From: Ostrinia nubilalis
Taxonomy: Eukaryota; Arthropoda; Insecta; Lepidoptera; Crambidae
DNA length: 64,000 nucleotides
NCBI RefSeq assembly: GCF_963855985.1
Contig: NC_087114.1
Coordinates: 397,001-461,000, forward strand
Reading direction: 5' to 3'
Positions 25,001-37,000 of the stretch are shown here, one piece after another. A program made the position numbers and the translations under genes. The first letter of the stretch is position 1. Every line of letters starts with the position of its first letter. The notes under the pieces are model-generated. The model was given only the letters and a program-made list of their open reading frames with translations, did no database searches and was not told the origin of the DNA.

Positions 25001-28000
25001 ACCACTTTGATGAAACTATGCCAGGAGCATCATCTTCATCTAAAAATGTAAACAAAAAAAATTTTTTTGATTCCATTATGCAAAGTCTGAAACCAAATAA
25101 CACTATTAATTATAATTATATTATATAATAATAGATAGGTATGTAGGAGGAAATTTATGTTACCTTTGCTAAGACATAACTAACAATTTTAAGAATTAAA
25201 CGAGGTAGGATAAAAGTACATGATAAGGTGGATAGGATGTTTAGGGGGTATTTTATATTTACATTTACAATTTTGAAGTGCTATGAGTGTAGCATTTTCT
25301 TAGCAACATGATAATTATTGAAAGGAAAAACTATGACTTTTCCATCAATGTCAGTCACTGTACAGCAATTAATTTATTTTATTTGAGGATATTTGTTAAT
25401 TTTAGACGTTCTATTTATGTATTATTTTCCAATTGCAGTGCAAGACAGGGTCCACGATGTACATTTACAACTTACAATAACACCTTTCTGTTACACATAG
25501 ATAATTAGAAATAGATATTGAGTAATATGCATAACTAAACAGGATCGAACATGCAGGAACTATTTAGGGTTAGGAACACTTGGAACACGTTGCCTGGGTT
25601 TGAAAGTAGGTAAATAAGGTTTAAGGGATAGATATGAACTACATAATTATCATTAATTCTGTTTGTAAAAGTAAAAATAAATGAACTAACCTTTAATCTT
25701 CAGCACGTCACGCGTCCAATTCGCACAACAGAAGCGTTTATTAAATAAAACACCGTGCAAAACAAAAAACCTTGTAGGTTCTACGTTCTACCACTGATTT
25801 TGTGCACTGCAAAACACAGATTAGAAGAGAGTATGCTGCAAAAGTGCAAAACACTTGGCTGTTTTTTCTTCCGGAACCGGAAGTTTTTGTTTTCTTTTTT
25901 ATGGCTTCGGGCGAGTGACGTTGGCGTATGACCACTAGTGATTATTTGCAGTGTTGCCAGTCGGGTCTTGTCAGAAATTACCAGAAATATAAAAAAATGT
26001 AACCTTTTTGAATAAAAAGTAACCTTCATACGGGGGGGGGGGGGGTGCGGAGCGATTGTGTAAGGTTGTTCATGGATGGTTCATGTTTACCTAAATTCGA
26101 AATTTTGACCATTCCATGAAGACCGAAAAGTGACCGGTCGTATAAAACCGTTTCATGGATTTGCGTTTTATTATCAAAAAAACATTTGCTAAAACTCATT
26201 GTCTTTAATAAATAATAAATCAAATTCATGTTTAAATGCAGTTTATGACATAATTTTTAAATTGTCACTATTAATATTTTTACTGAATAACCTGTAAAAG
26301 TTAATTCTACAATTTCTGAAAAATCACCTAAAAGTAACCTTTTCATTAGTGTAACCAATGCAGTTCAAAAGTAACCTAAAAGGTTACAAAAGTAACCTTC
26401 TGGCAACACTGATTATTTGCTCCATGCGTATGACAGTTTAACGCAAGTTTGTAACAAACAAAAAACAAACTTGATACTTCATCTTTGAAACATAGCGCAA
26501 AATGCAAACTTGCTTCAAAATTAAAAAAGCCTTGAAACATCATACCTAAATCAAAAAGCTTACAGCAATATTGCCACAAACTTGATTTGTCATATTTGAC
26601 GTGACAATCTAATTTCAAATAAAAATCATGTTTGCAGCAAGTTCGCTTGCTATCTGGGTATGTTCTTCACAATGATCTACTTATCCTTTTTCCGACTTGA
26701 AGTTTATAATTATAGGCATAGGCCTCCCTACACTATTTGTATAACCGCGCCAGCTACCGACACGGAGAACGAAAGTGCAAATGCGAGTAACAGGCCTCGA
26801 CTCCGCAAACGTCATCATGATGACGAAATGTCAACCTTTATGGCAGAGATAAAAAAATCTATTGAAACCCTAACTAGGCAACAAAGCACAATTCAGCAAA
26901 CTGTGAAAGATATCCAAAAACAAAACATGGACATAATGACCTCAATGGACTTTATATCAAAGCAGTATGAAGACATGAAAAATAAACTTTCCACGATGGA
27001 GTCTGAAAGGAAAGCCCACCTAGCTTATATCCAGAGCCTTGAGCTAAAAGTTGAGAATCTGGAAAGAACACAGAGACAGGCGAGTATCGAAATTAGGAAT
27101 ATACCATCCCAAAAAAAGGAAAATAAGCAAGATCTAGTAAATTTGGTTCAAAGGCTAGGTGACTCAATTAATGTTCGTGTTGATGAGTCCCAGATCCGTG
27201 ATGTCTTTCGCCTGAAAACCAAAAAGGACACCAACCAGCCAATTATTGTAGACTTCACTACGGTTGTCCTTAAAGACAAGGTACTAACCTCTGTGAAGGC
27301 TCTCAACAATACAAGAAGGGAAAAGAAATTAAATACTGGAGATCTTAAAATAGAAGGTGAGCAAAGGCCAGTTTTCGTTGCAGAAAGCCTAACCCAGACC
27401 ACCAGGAAGATATATTTCTTAGCTCGTGAATTCAGCAAGAATCACTCCTATGCTTTCTGCTGGACTGCTCACGGCAAGGTGTTCCTGCGCAAGGAGGAGG
27501 GCGCCCCGTGCCGCCGCATCGACTCCGAGGCTGACCTTGAAAAACTACTTCATTCTCTGGTGAAATGACTGCACCGGTGGATTAACAACTACCCGAGTGA
27601 TTTGTGGAGTAATATCTCTATTTATCTTAATTTTTACATTGAATTTATCTACTGTACACATAGTTATATTCAATCAGTCAAGTATCAAAATCTTATATTT
27701 ACGAACTATACCATACCACTACTATTATCCGTGCATTGCATTGTTGTAACTAATGTCCCACTCGCATATATTGCATGCACCTCACTTTTGCATATCCTGC
27801 TCTCAAACATGACGTCACTGTATGATCAACACAAAAGCGACAATTACACACCACATACTCGCACTACTCGCGCTATTAATGCTACTTACATACTACTTAC
27901 ATGCATATTTTGCACTTTTGAAATTATAAAGGTATTGTCTCTACTGCTGATGAGAGGATCCAGCACGCATCGGTTTTGCACGTTGTACTGTTATTTGTTC

Positions 28001-31000
28001 TTGTGGATCCTCTAGTTAATATTTCTAATGACATTGATCGTATGGAAGTGTCTTCATCGGTTATATGTGAACCTGAGGAGTTGTCTAATCTTAGCACAAC
28101 CTTTCAAAGGTCTATCAAGATAATACATACGAATATTCGTAGCTTAAACTGCAACTTTGACATGTTCCTCGTTCTACTTGATAGGATTGCTTTTCAATGT
28201 GATATCCTAGTACTCACCGAGTGTTGGTTGAGTAAATCTTCAACTGTACCGGAACTGCCTGGGTATATGCACTATACCTCTGATTACCAAAATCAGAATG
28301 ATGGTGTTGTCATTTATGTTAAATCGGATATTCAACATAATACTTTAATAGAAACCGGAATAAAAGACGCAAATAGTCTACTACTAACTTATAATAATGA
28401 ACTTGCTGTCTTGGCCTTGTATCGATCACCATCATACAAAAACACTGACAACTTCTGCGATAGCCTAGATCTCTGTTTATCATCCCTGGCGTCTGTAAAA
28501 TCTGTGGTTTTAGTCGGTGATATAAACATTAATATATCCCCGGGTGGTTATGACCCTAACTGTGACAAATACTTAAATCTTTTGGCATGTCATGGATTAT
28601 TACCAGCGCATATACTACCAACCCGTTTAGAAAATTGCCTTGATCACGTGGTGTTAAGATCAGACAAATGCTCGCGAACTTTTATATTAAACTCACTAAT
28701 AACTGATCATGCTCCACTTGTTTTTATTCTAGATCATAAAATAAAACGTGACATGCCTAAAACTAGTTAATTTAAAATAAATTATCCTAACTTAACGAAG
28801 GACCTAAACGTCACTGACTTTGGCGCAGTCTTTCAAGCTAACAACGCTAATTTGGCAGTCGAGATGTTTGTTAAAATAGTTTCACGGGTAATCACTGCTC
28901 ATTCTAAACTGATTTGTGTTCCACATCGTAATCGCACCATTAAGCCTTGGCTCACGCCAGGACTCGTGCGGTGTATTAGAAACCGTGACAAACTACACAA
29001 AAAAGCTAAAACAGATCCGAATAACGCTATATTACAATTAACTTACTCTAGATACCGGAACTTCTGTAACAATCTATTAAAAAAACTTAAAACTGAATAC
29101 GAACAACATGAAATAAAGAAAAATAAAACTAACCCTAAAGGAATGTGGAACACCATTAATAAAATAACAAACCTAAAAACAACAAGATTACAACCTTCTG
29201 AACTACTTCAAATTGCCCAGGGTCCGCATGAATCAGTAAATCTGGTTAATAACTTCTTTGCCGGTATAGGCGAGTCGTATGCGAATGCTGTATTGCAACG
29301 ACGAGGTAATGTATTTCCTTCAACAGTCCATTCCTTTCCATTACAACACTCACCTAGAGATTCAATGGCTCTATTAGACATTGACTTCTCTGAAGTTGAG
29401 AGTATTATTATGAATTTAAAAAATGACTGTGCAACTGGTGTTGATAACATTCCTACTCTTGTCCTAAAAAATGCAAAGAAAAGTCTAATTCCACCATTGA
29501 CTTATCTGTTTAACCTGTGTTTGTCCAATGGAGTTTTTCCAGATATCCTAAAAAGGGCCCTTGTTCATCCCATTCATAAAAATGGCAACAGAGACAGTGT
29601 CGGCAACTACAGACCCATTTCTGTACTAACTGTAGTTTCTAAAATACTGGAAAAGCTACTTAACATTAGACTGGTGAAGTTTTTAGAAAAAACAAATGTT
29701 ATTGCTGCCAACCAGTATGGATTTCTTAAAGGAAAATCCACAGAAGACGCAACTCTCAAGCTCACTGAAACTATAGTTAAACATCTTGATGACAAATATA
29801 AAGTTGTAGGCATATTTCTTGACCTATCAAAAGCATTCGACACTGTCTCTGTGCCACTGTTACTAAATAAATTGGAATTGATTGGAGTTCGAGGTCTTGC
29901 CCTTGACATTTTTCGTGATTACCTATCAAATCGCTCCCAATGTGTAAAAATAGGCGAATACCGAAGTTCTGACTTGAAGTTGACTTACGGAGTGCCACAG
30001 GGAAGTGTGTTGGGCCCCACACTCTTCCTCATCTACATCAACAGTTTATGCACCCTCACCTTAACTAACTGCAACATCATTACCTACGCAGACGATACAG
30101 CATTAATTATACACGGGAAGGACTGGGAACAGGTTAAAATCCATGCGGAAAACGCCTTTGGAGTAATTAGTCAATGGTTGGATAGTAATTTACTGACATT
30201 GAATTTAGAAAAAACTAAGTATATTTCTTTTTCCCAGCGCATCAATACCCTACCTCCTTCTAACTTTTGTATAAGAGCGCATGTAGATAAATGTTTTGAT
30301 AAAATTAATAATGCATGTGGCTGTCCTGAGTTGATCTCTGCGAATAGCATTAGATATTTGGGATTAGTTGTTGATAACCATCTTAATTGGTCACTGCATA
30401 TCCAAAATTTAACATCTCGTATCAGAAAACTAATGCCCATTTTCCGTAAACTGAGGAACTCTGCTGATCGTGATACATTGGTTTGTGTATACTATGCTCT
30501 TGTGCAATCTTTACTCCAATACTGCATTGTTGCGTGGGGTGGCTCCTCCACCAGTACATTACTTCCCCTGGAGCGCGCTCAGCGCTCAATTCTCAAAGTC
30601 ATGTTAGGAAAACCACTTAGGTATAGTACATCTCTCATTTACCAAGAATGTGTAGTTCTGACTGTGAGACAACTGTTTATTGTTAATACCATTCTGCGGA
30701 AACATAAGAGCCTCGTGTACGCACCTTTATATAAGCGCAACAAGAGTAAAGTATGCTCTCCCGTGCCCCACCGGACACTTTTAGCTGGGCGCAGTTTCTA
30801 TGTGATTGGCTCATTTCTCTATAATTTTGCTAATAAAATAAATAATATTTACCCCCTTACATCGAAAGAATGTAAAGACAAAATACGTGACTGGTTATTA
30901 AATCTAAATTACGATGAGACGGAGAAAATTCTCCAATATCCTACATAAACCAAACCTTTGCATGCACGCACACACATATACTTACCTCACACATACTTGA

Positions 31001-34000
31001 TTGATTGTGGTAAACAAACATTAAACCTACTTTTTTAATTTAATTTAATTAGATTGTTTTGTTCTTTTCCTGTTAAAAGAATTATGATACAGATCCTCGG
31101 GAGGGAGGCGCAGGCAGCTGTGACACAGTTTATACTAGTACGGCTGCCGACGTAACCTAACCCAATAGTTCACTTGAATTGTAATCTCTAAATAGGTTAA
31201 GACTTACTGTAATTTTGGAGCGAATAAATAACTTTATTATTATTATATAACCAATTATCCTGTCTGTGTGCAGGCGAGTCGCGGTTCCGCAGTGAGAACG
31301 GTAGCGTGCGCCGCAACGCTTGCAAGCACAAGCACCACAACCACGACCTGGATGAACAGGTCAGTCTATTTATTATTTATTTCTCTCTAAGTCTAGCTTA
31401 GGGAGCATCGATGTATTTTAAATCTTATTGTAATACACCAAGGTCGCAAATAGTCTATGCTTTACCGAAATTCACGTGCGAAAATCTGCAAAATTCAGTA
31501 ACTTATAATTAAAAAAACTGTAAAAATACCACATTAAGATTAGATCAAGACCACTAGCGCCATGCTGCGGTTCCAACATGCATTACTAAATCTCTTCACG
31601 AAGTGGTTATAACGCTCACCATTAGATGGCGGTAGGTTAAAAGCTGCATCGCGGTTTTAAAGTAAGACGGAGTTATTCCATCCGTCGATGTGTTCGTATT
31701 TTTTTTTTATTATATCACGCCTGTATTGCGCATTATAGTACACTTTTTTGCTACACATAGGCCTTCTCATTTTGGACTCCTTCACTATGTTTGTCAGCCA
31801 ATAAAAGTTACCCCTTCACAAAAACGTTATATTATCTTATACTAGAGGCCGCCCGCGACTTCGTACGCGTTTTACACCCTTAGGCGTTGAATTTTACAAA
31901 ATCCCGTCTTAGTGAGCATCTACGTTCTAAAAGGAACCCCCATGCAAAATTTGAGACTCCTAGTAGAGATGAGACGTATTTACTAGAACAGATCCACACA
32001 CTAGGTATTTTACAGTACTAGGCGGCACCTATTCCATTTTAAAAAATACTTGATCCACCTAGTATTTTATAAATTACACGATTTCCGACCCTACCCTGAA
32101 AGTAATAGAGGTTATTATTGCGTAATCCGTAGTCGTGTATTACGCGCACCTAGTATTTCTCGCTAAGCTTATGTGCGAACGTAGAGATTCACTCCGTCTC
32201 TGTCTAACCAAACAAATTTGAGCGCGACGAAGCAAACGCACACAAACGTAGTCAAACCATATTCATGTAAATAAGAAAAAAGTATGTAAATATTTTTATG
32301 AAATTGATATCTTTTAAATACGCCAACTTTTAAGTTGACAGTCCAAAGCCTGTTGAAGTATGAAGGGAGGAATTATATTATTATTCAATTTCAAATTGCA
32401 TTATTCATACTACGGTTGTATCTTTTCAAAGAAAATTGTATTTTAAAGTCATATTACTTGGATTAGTCCGCACTAGTCGCGTCAAGTATGCTAAATTACT
32501 ACGTACTAGGTGGAACAGGTATTTGGATCGAGTATTAATAAATACTTGGAATAGGTGCACCTAGTATCAAATTTACCTAGTATAACCCATCTCTAACTCC
32601 TAGCACTTGTAGTTTTTGAGATTTCGTGATGAGTGAGTGAGTCAGTCAGTCTTGACCTTTATAGATTGGTATATTTTACTGTGAAAACTAAAAAAAAGTG
32701 ATAAATCTAGTTGCCGGCGCGCGCGCAGCTGACGTCATACTCGAACGCGAACGAGCGCGCGCTGCAGCAGCAGGCGCAGGACGAGATCGAGATGCGAGCG
32801 GCCGAAACTGATACTGGTGAGTTCTCCCGTTTCTTATTTTGAACCAACTATCCAGATCAGATGATCTTCAGGATAGTTAATTGGACTTACGCCCGAATTC
32901 ACAAACGATGCTTTTTTTATCCACAAAGAGGAAGCTCTTGGCTTGCTTAAATGCAGCAGCAAATCGGATGCACAGCGTTGAATAGAGCTCTGTGATTCGT
33001 GTGTCACCCTGTGCGTCCACGCACACTGTGAGACCTCATAGTAATGTTTGTGAATACGGGTGTTAATTCTTATAGTCTTTTGTGTTCAAGATCATTTTGC
33101 TAGTTCTATAGCTCGCTCGCTCTCGGTTCGCTGTTCGCATTTATGGGGCTGTCTCGCGAGAAATTCGGGCGAGAGTTCTCGGATTAGATTTTGACGAGAG
33201 TGTACAGCTAAGGCATAAGGCTAATATACAGAGCGATTTTGCTGCAAAATCGCCCTGTATATTAGCAAAAATCGCCCTGTATATGTGCAAAATGTTTGCA
33301 CACAGTTGTAATTTTTTTAAGGAGCGACTTAGAATAAGTAACTTATTCGATTTACGTTAAGAAAACAAAACTTTTTTTTTTCATATCAAATTATTTCAAT
33401 TCGCTGTGCGCGGTTTCAAAATTGGCACACGTGGATAATTTATTTCGTTGATAGAAAAATATGTACACACAGATAACTGCAAAGCTTAATAGACATTATA
33501 GTGCGCGAAAATAAGCCCTATCACTTAAAACTTAAGATATGGGCACCTGCGAATTGTATCTTCAAAATTTTTTTTTCGAAAATTACCCCGATTAAAAATA
33601 AATATTAAAATTTCTTGGCAACTGTTTGCAAAATCACCCTGTAGCTAAGTATTTTTGTGCTATTGAAATGCACCAGCAATTGGAGCTAGTGGAGTACTCC
33701 AATTTCAGTGCGGTGATTTAGTTTGTAATTTCATGGTTGTAATGTGTTGGAGCGTTTACGCGAAGCGCGGCGTTTCAAGGGGCATCATTGGAAATGATTC
33801 GCACGCGGCGTTTTTTAATAGTTTTCAAATGTTTATAGCAAAACAATATCAATGAATTATATATCGTTTCAAAGTAAATATTTTAAAGAAGATGATATTT
33901 TATTATATTAAGCTATTTTTATGTTGAATTAAAGAAGAATAATGGTGTAAAACTCACTTTGATTTTTGGGTATTTCGCGTTCTTTGAATTTGTGATTTCT

Positions 34001-37000
34001 TATTGTAAAATCCTTAAATCTAAGAATTTTCTCAATGAACTATTTGCCTAAGGACTTATGCTATAGGATATAAAATTTTTTTATATCGTTTTCACAGTAT
34101 TTTTATAAAAATTTCAGCTTGTAAACTGACGCTAAAGTGGAAATTTGAAAACCTGTGTGGACTTATCTTGATAGAATTCTTAAATACTATACTAATCGAA
34201 ATATTTTCTCAACTAACTATTTAGACGACGAAATTGCCTAATTATTTATGCCTATAACATATTTGTAATGTAACTGGTTAATGATTGTAACGGGTTGAAA
34301 AAGTACTGTTTTTGCGCCAAACGGCGTAAACGCTCTTAAGTATGGCTAAGTATTGAACTGTTTTGTCCTCGCGCAGCCGACGAAGCATCTCCTAGGTCCC
34401 GCCCGCGCCCGACGGCGGCGCCGACGCTGCCGGTGAAGGTGGTGATGCGCAGCAACCTCACCTTCAACCTCGGCGACGAGTTCTTCGCCTGGAGGCGCCG
34501 CCCCGGCCACGCCAGGTCAGTACTATTTACAGGTTACATAGGGTAAGGGTGGCAGACGGAGAACGGGCAGCAGCGCTCTCCGAAAAACATCAATCTTTTA
34601 AACTGCGATCTCCAACCCGCCTGCCAAGCGTGGGGATTATGGCAAAACCCTCCACTATAGTGGAGGAGGCTCATAGTCCAGCTGTGGACTGTAAAGGGCT
34701 GTTGATGATGATGATGATGATCACGTATGACGGAGGAGAGGGACGAAGCGCATCTTCTACTCTGAACTTGAGGAAGGTAAGCGGAAACATGGCGGTCAAC
34801 TGAGGTACAAAGATGTGCAGAAGCGGTACATGAAAATATGCGACATTGAGCCCTCCCAGTTGAAAGCCTTGGAAGGTTTGGCAGCACAACGTCCAGAATG
34901 GCGGGAGATTGTGAAATCAAAATCAAAATCAAAAATATTTATTCAGTTTAGACCACAAGTGGCACTTATGAACGTCAATAGAAAATAATAAAAAAAGAAA
35001 AGGTAGCCCTTATGGGGCACTTTACATGTCTCCTTATCTTTTGGGCCCGAAGAGGCGGGTCCGCGAGTTCGAGGATCAGCGTACACACGGCCACACTGTT
35101 AACTATCCATTTCCATTTTTGCTCTCGCTCTCATCAAATGGTGATTCTTTGCGAAAGAACGAGACGACATGACAGGCAATGGATAGTTAAAGAGTATGTT
35201 ATTACTAACTAGCGGCCGCCCGCGACTTCGTACGCGTGGATCCCGTTTTACCCCCTTAGGGGTGGAGTTTCGTAAAATCCTTTCTTAGCGGATGCCTACG
35301 TCTTATCATCTACCTGCATGCCAAATTTCAGCCCGATCCGTCCAGTGGTTTGGGCTGTGCTTTGATAGAAAGAACACTATGTCAGTCAGTCACCTTTGAG
35401 TATATTTATAGATAGACCGCGCCAATAAACTTCATTTGATCTACAATCCCCACGGCCAGACAAGTTGGGGAAGAAAGTACGTTACAAGGAACAATTCGTT
35501 CGTTCCAGCCACTGCTGGATGGATTTCCACGATTGGTTCTGCGCTGCCCGCGTCCAGGATCGAAGGAATACTTGAAAATTAAATATAGACAAACTAAATG
35601 TTGTCTTACTAAAAGGCTGCCACAGCTGCACACAGTTATGTAGTTTAAAATAAGGCTGGCTGACTTATAGACATAAGGCGTACTTGAGTACGGCAGTGTC
35701 CAGAACAGATTACGAATGACAACGGTGACTTCTTACATACTGTTCCACTAAAAGCTCCTTAGGAACCTATCAGATTTTTAGTGGGTAAGCTCTGCCCTTC
35801 TGATAGGGAGAGCAAAAAAGGGAGCATGGTCAGCAACCAACAAGACCGGTGGTGACCCGTTAAAATCATCACCATCATCATCATTTTCAGCCATAGGGGA
35901 GGTGAGCCCAAAGCGGGTATACCGCCCAAAGCGGGTAGCCTTCGTTATTCACGTATACAAGCCGATTGAGCACATTTGTGCGTTTCGTGGCAACGCCCGA
36001 ACTCGTTTCGACACGAATCAGTTTGGCCGAAACATCGGCGACGCGCGGCGGAGCTCCGAGACGCGAATGTTTTTATTTGCCTGTTTCACAAAAAAATATC
36101 AAGATATGTGAATATGAATTACTTCATTCTGTTTTAAGTTGTGTTGAATCTGTTACTTGTGTATTATTCTGCATTAAAACAACGTTTGAGCAACCTTTCT
36201 GATAAAGATTTTGAGATTATTTTACAAAACGTGAAAAAGTATCTTTTGGGCAAAGCGGGTATGGGTAAAACGGGTAACCGCTTCTTATTCTTATTCTAAT
36301 TATATATGGATACGAAAATGGTAGTTTCATAGGTAATTTTTGTTGTTTTGGCTGAACAAGAATCTGAATTGATAGAAGTCTTGTTTCACATGGATAATCT
36401 TTTTTTTGGTCTGACAAAATTGGATTTTTATCTCACGTATATCAATATGCAGAGAGCAATAGAATTCTGCACCCTTTCAAAAGTCAAACTGCTGGAGAAG
36501 ATTGGTGTAAAGCCTTTGAAAAGAGATATCCCCAACTAACATTAAGAAAGCCAAAGCCAACGTCAGTAACTTGCCTTGCCCATTCTCGACCCGTTTTGCC
36601 CCAGGGGCCATACCCGCTTTGGGCACCCCCTGCGGGCAAACCGGGTAAAATGACTGACTGATTAGTTCTTAAATTTTTGAAGTGATTTGTTACAAGAGAA
36701 GTGATTTTTAGTTTTTATTACAAAGTTTAATACATACTTGTACGAATTTATTAAAAATATATAACTTTGCAACTGCAGTAACGTCTTTTTTATTGACACA
36801 AACCTTAAGTTACCCGTTTTGGGCCCATCTCCCCTAGGACGTCGATTTCCACAATGGCCGCTTGGAGGCGGCCTGCATTCAGCGCCTTCCTGCTACCTTT
36901 ATCAGGTCGTCAGTCCACCTTGTGGGTGGACCGTTAAAATTCCATCTAAATAAATACTTTTTACAGCGAAATTCTCAATATAAGGTCAATTTTCATAATA

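Larger units (their letters stand above)
22311..26660 (-). mobile_element. 4.35-kb TIR element carrying a DUF4806-type gene
   Basis: Begins TACCCAGATA and ends TATCTGGGTA. Both subterminal regions (22340-22930 and 26440-26645) are full of ACTTGC/GCAAGT words, a layout typical of transposase-binding ends. The interior carries the broken gene at 23594-25039. It has been hit by a fold-back MITE (22623-22886), a 'ctagcgacccg' repeat (23340-23555), an inverted-repeat MITE (23774-23956) and a hAT-type MITE (25949-26411). No transposase motif was found, so its class is open. Target duplication is unclear (TA or TAT). Confidence 0.75.

Noticed and set aside
27602..28015. 137-residue frame between the LINE ORFs
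   Set aside because: Hydrophobic, low-complexity reading of the inter-ORF and ORF2 leader; no family resemblance.
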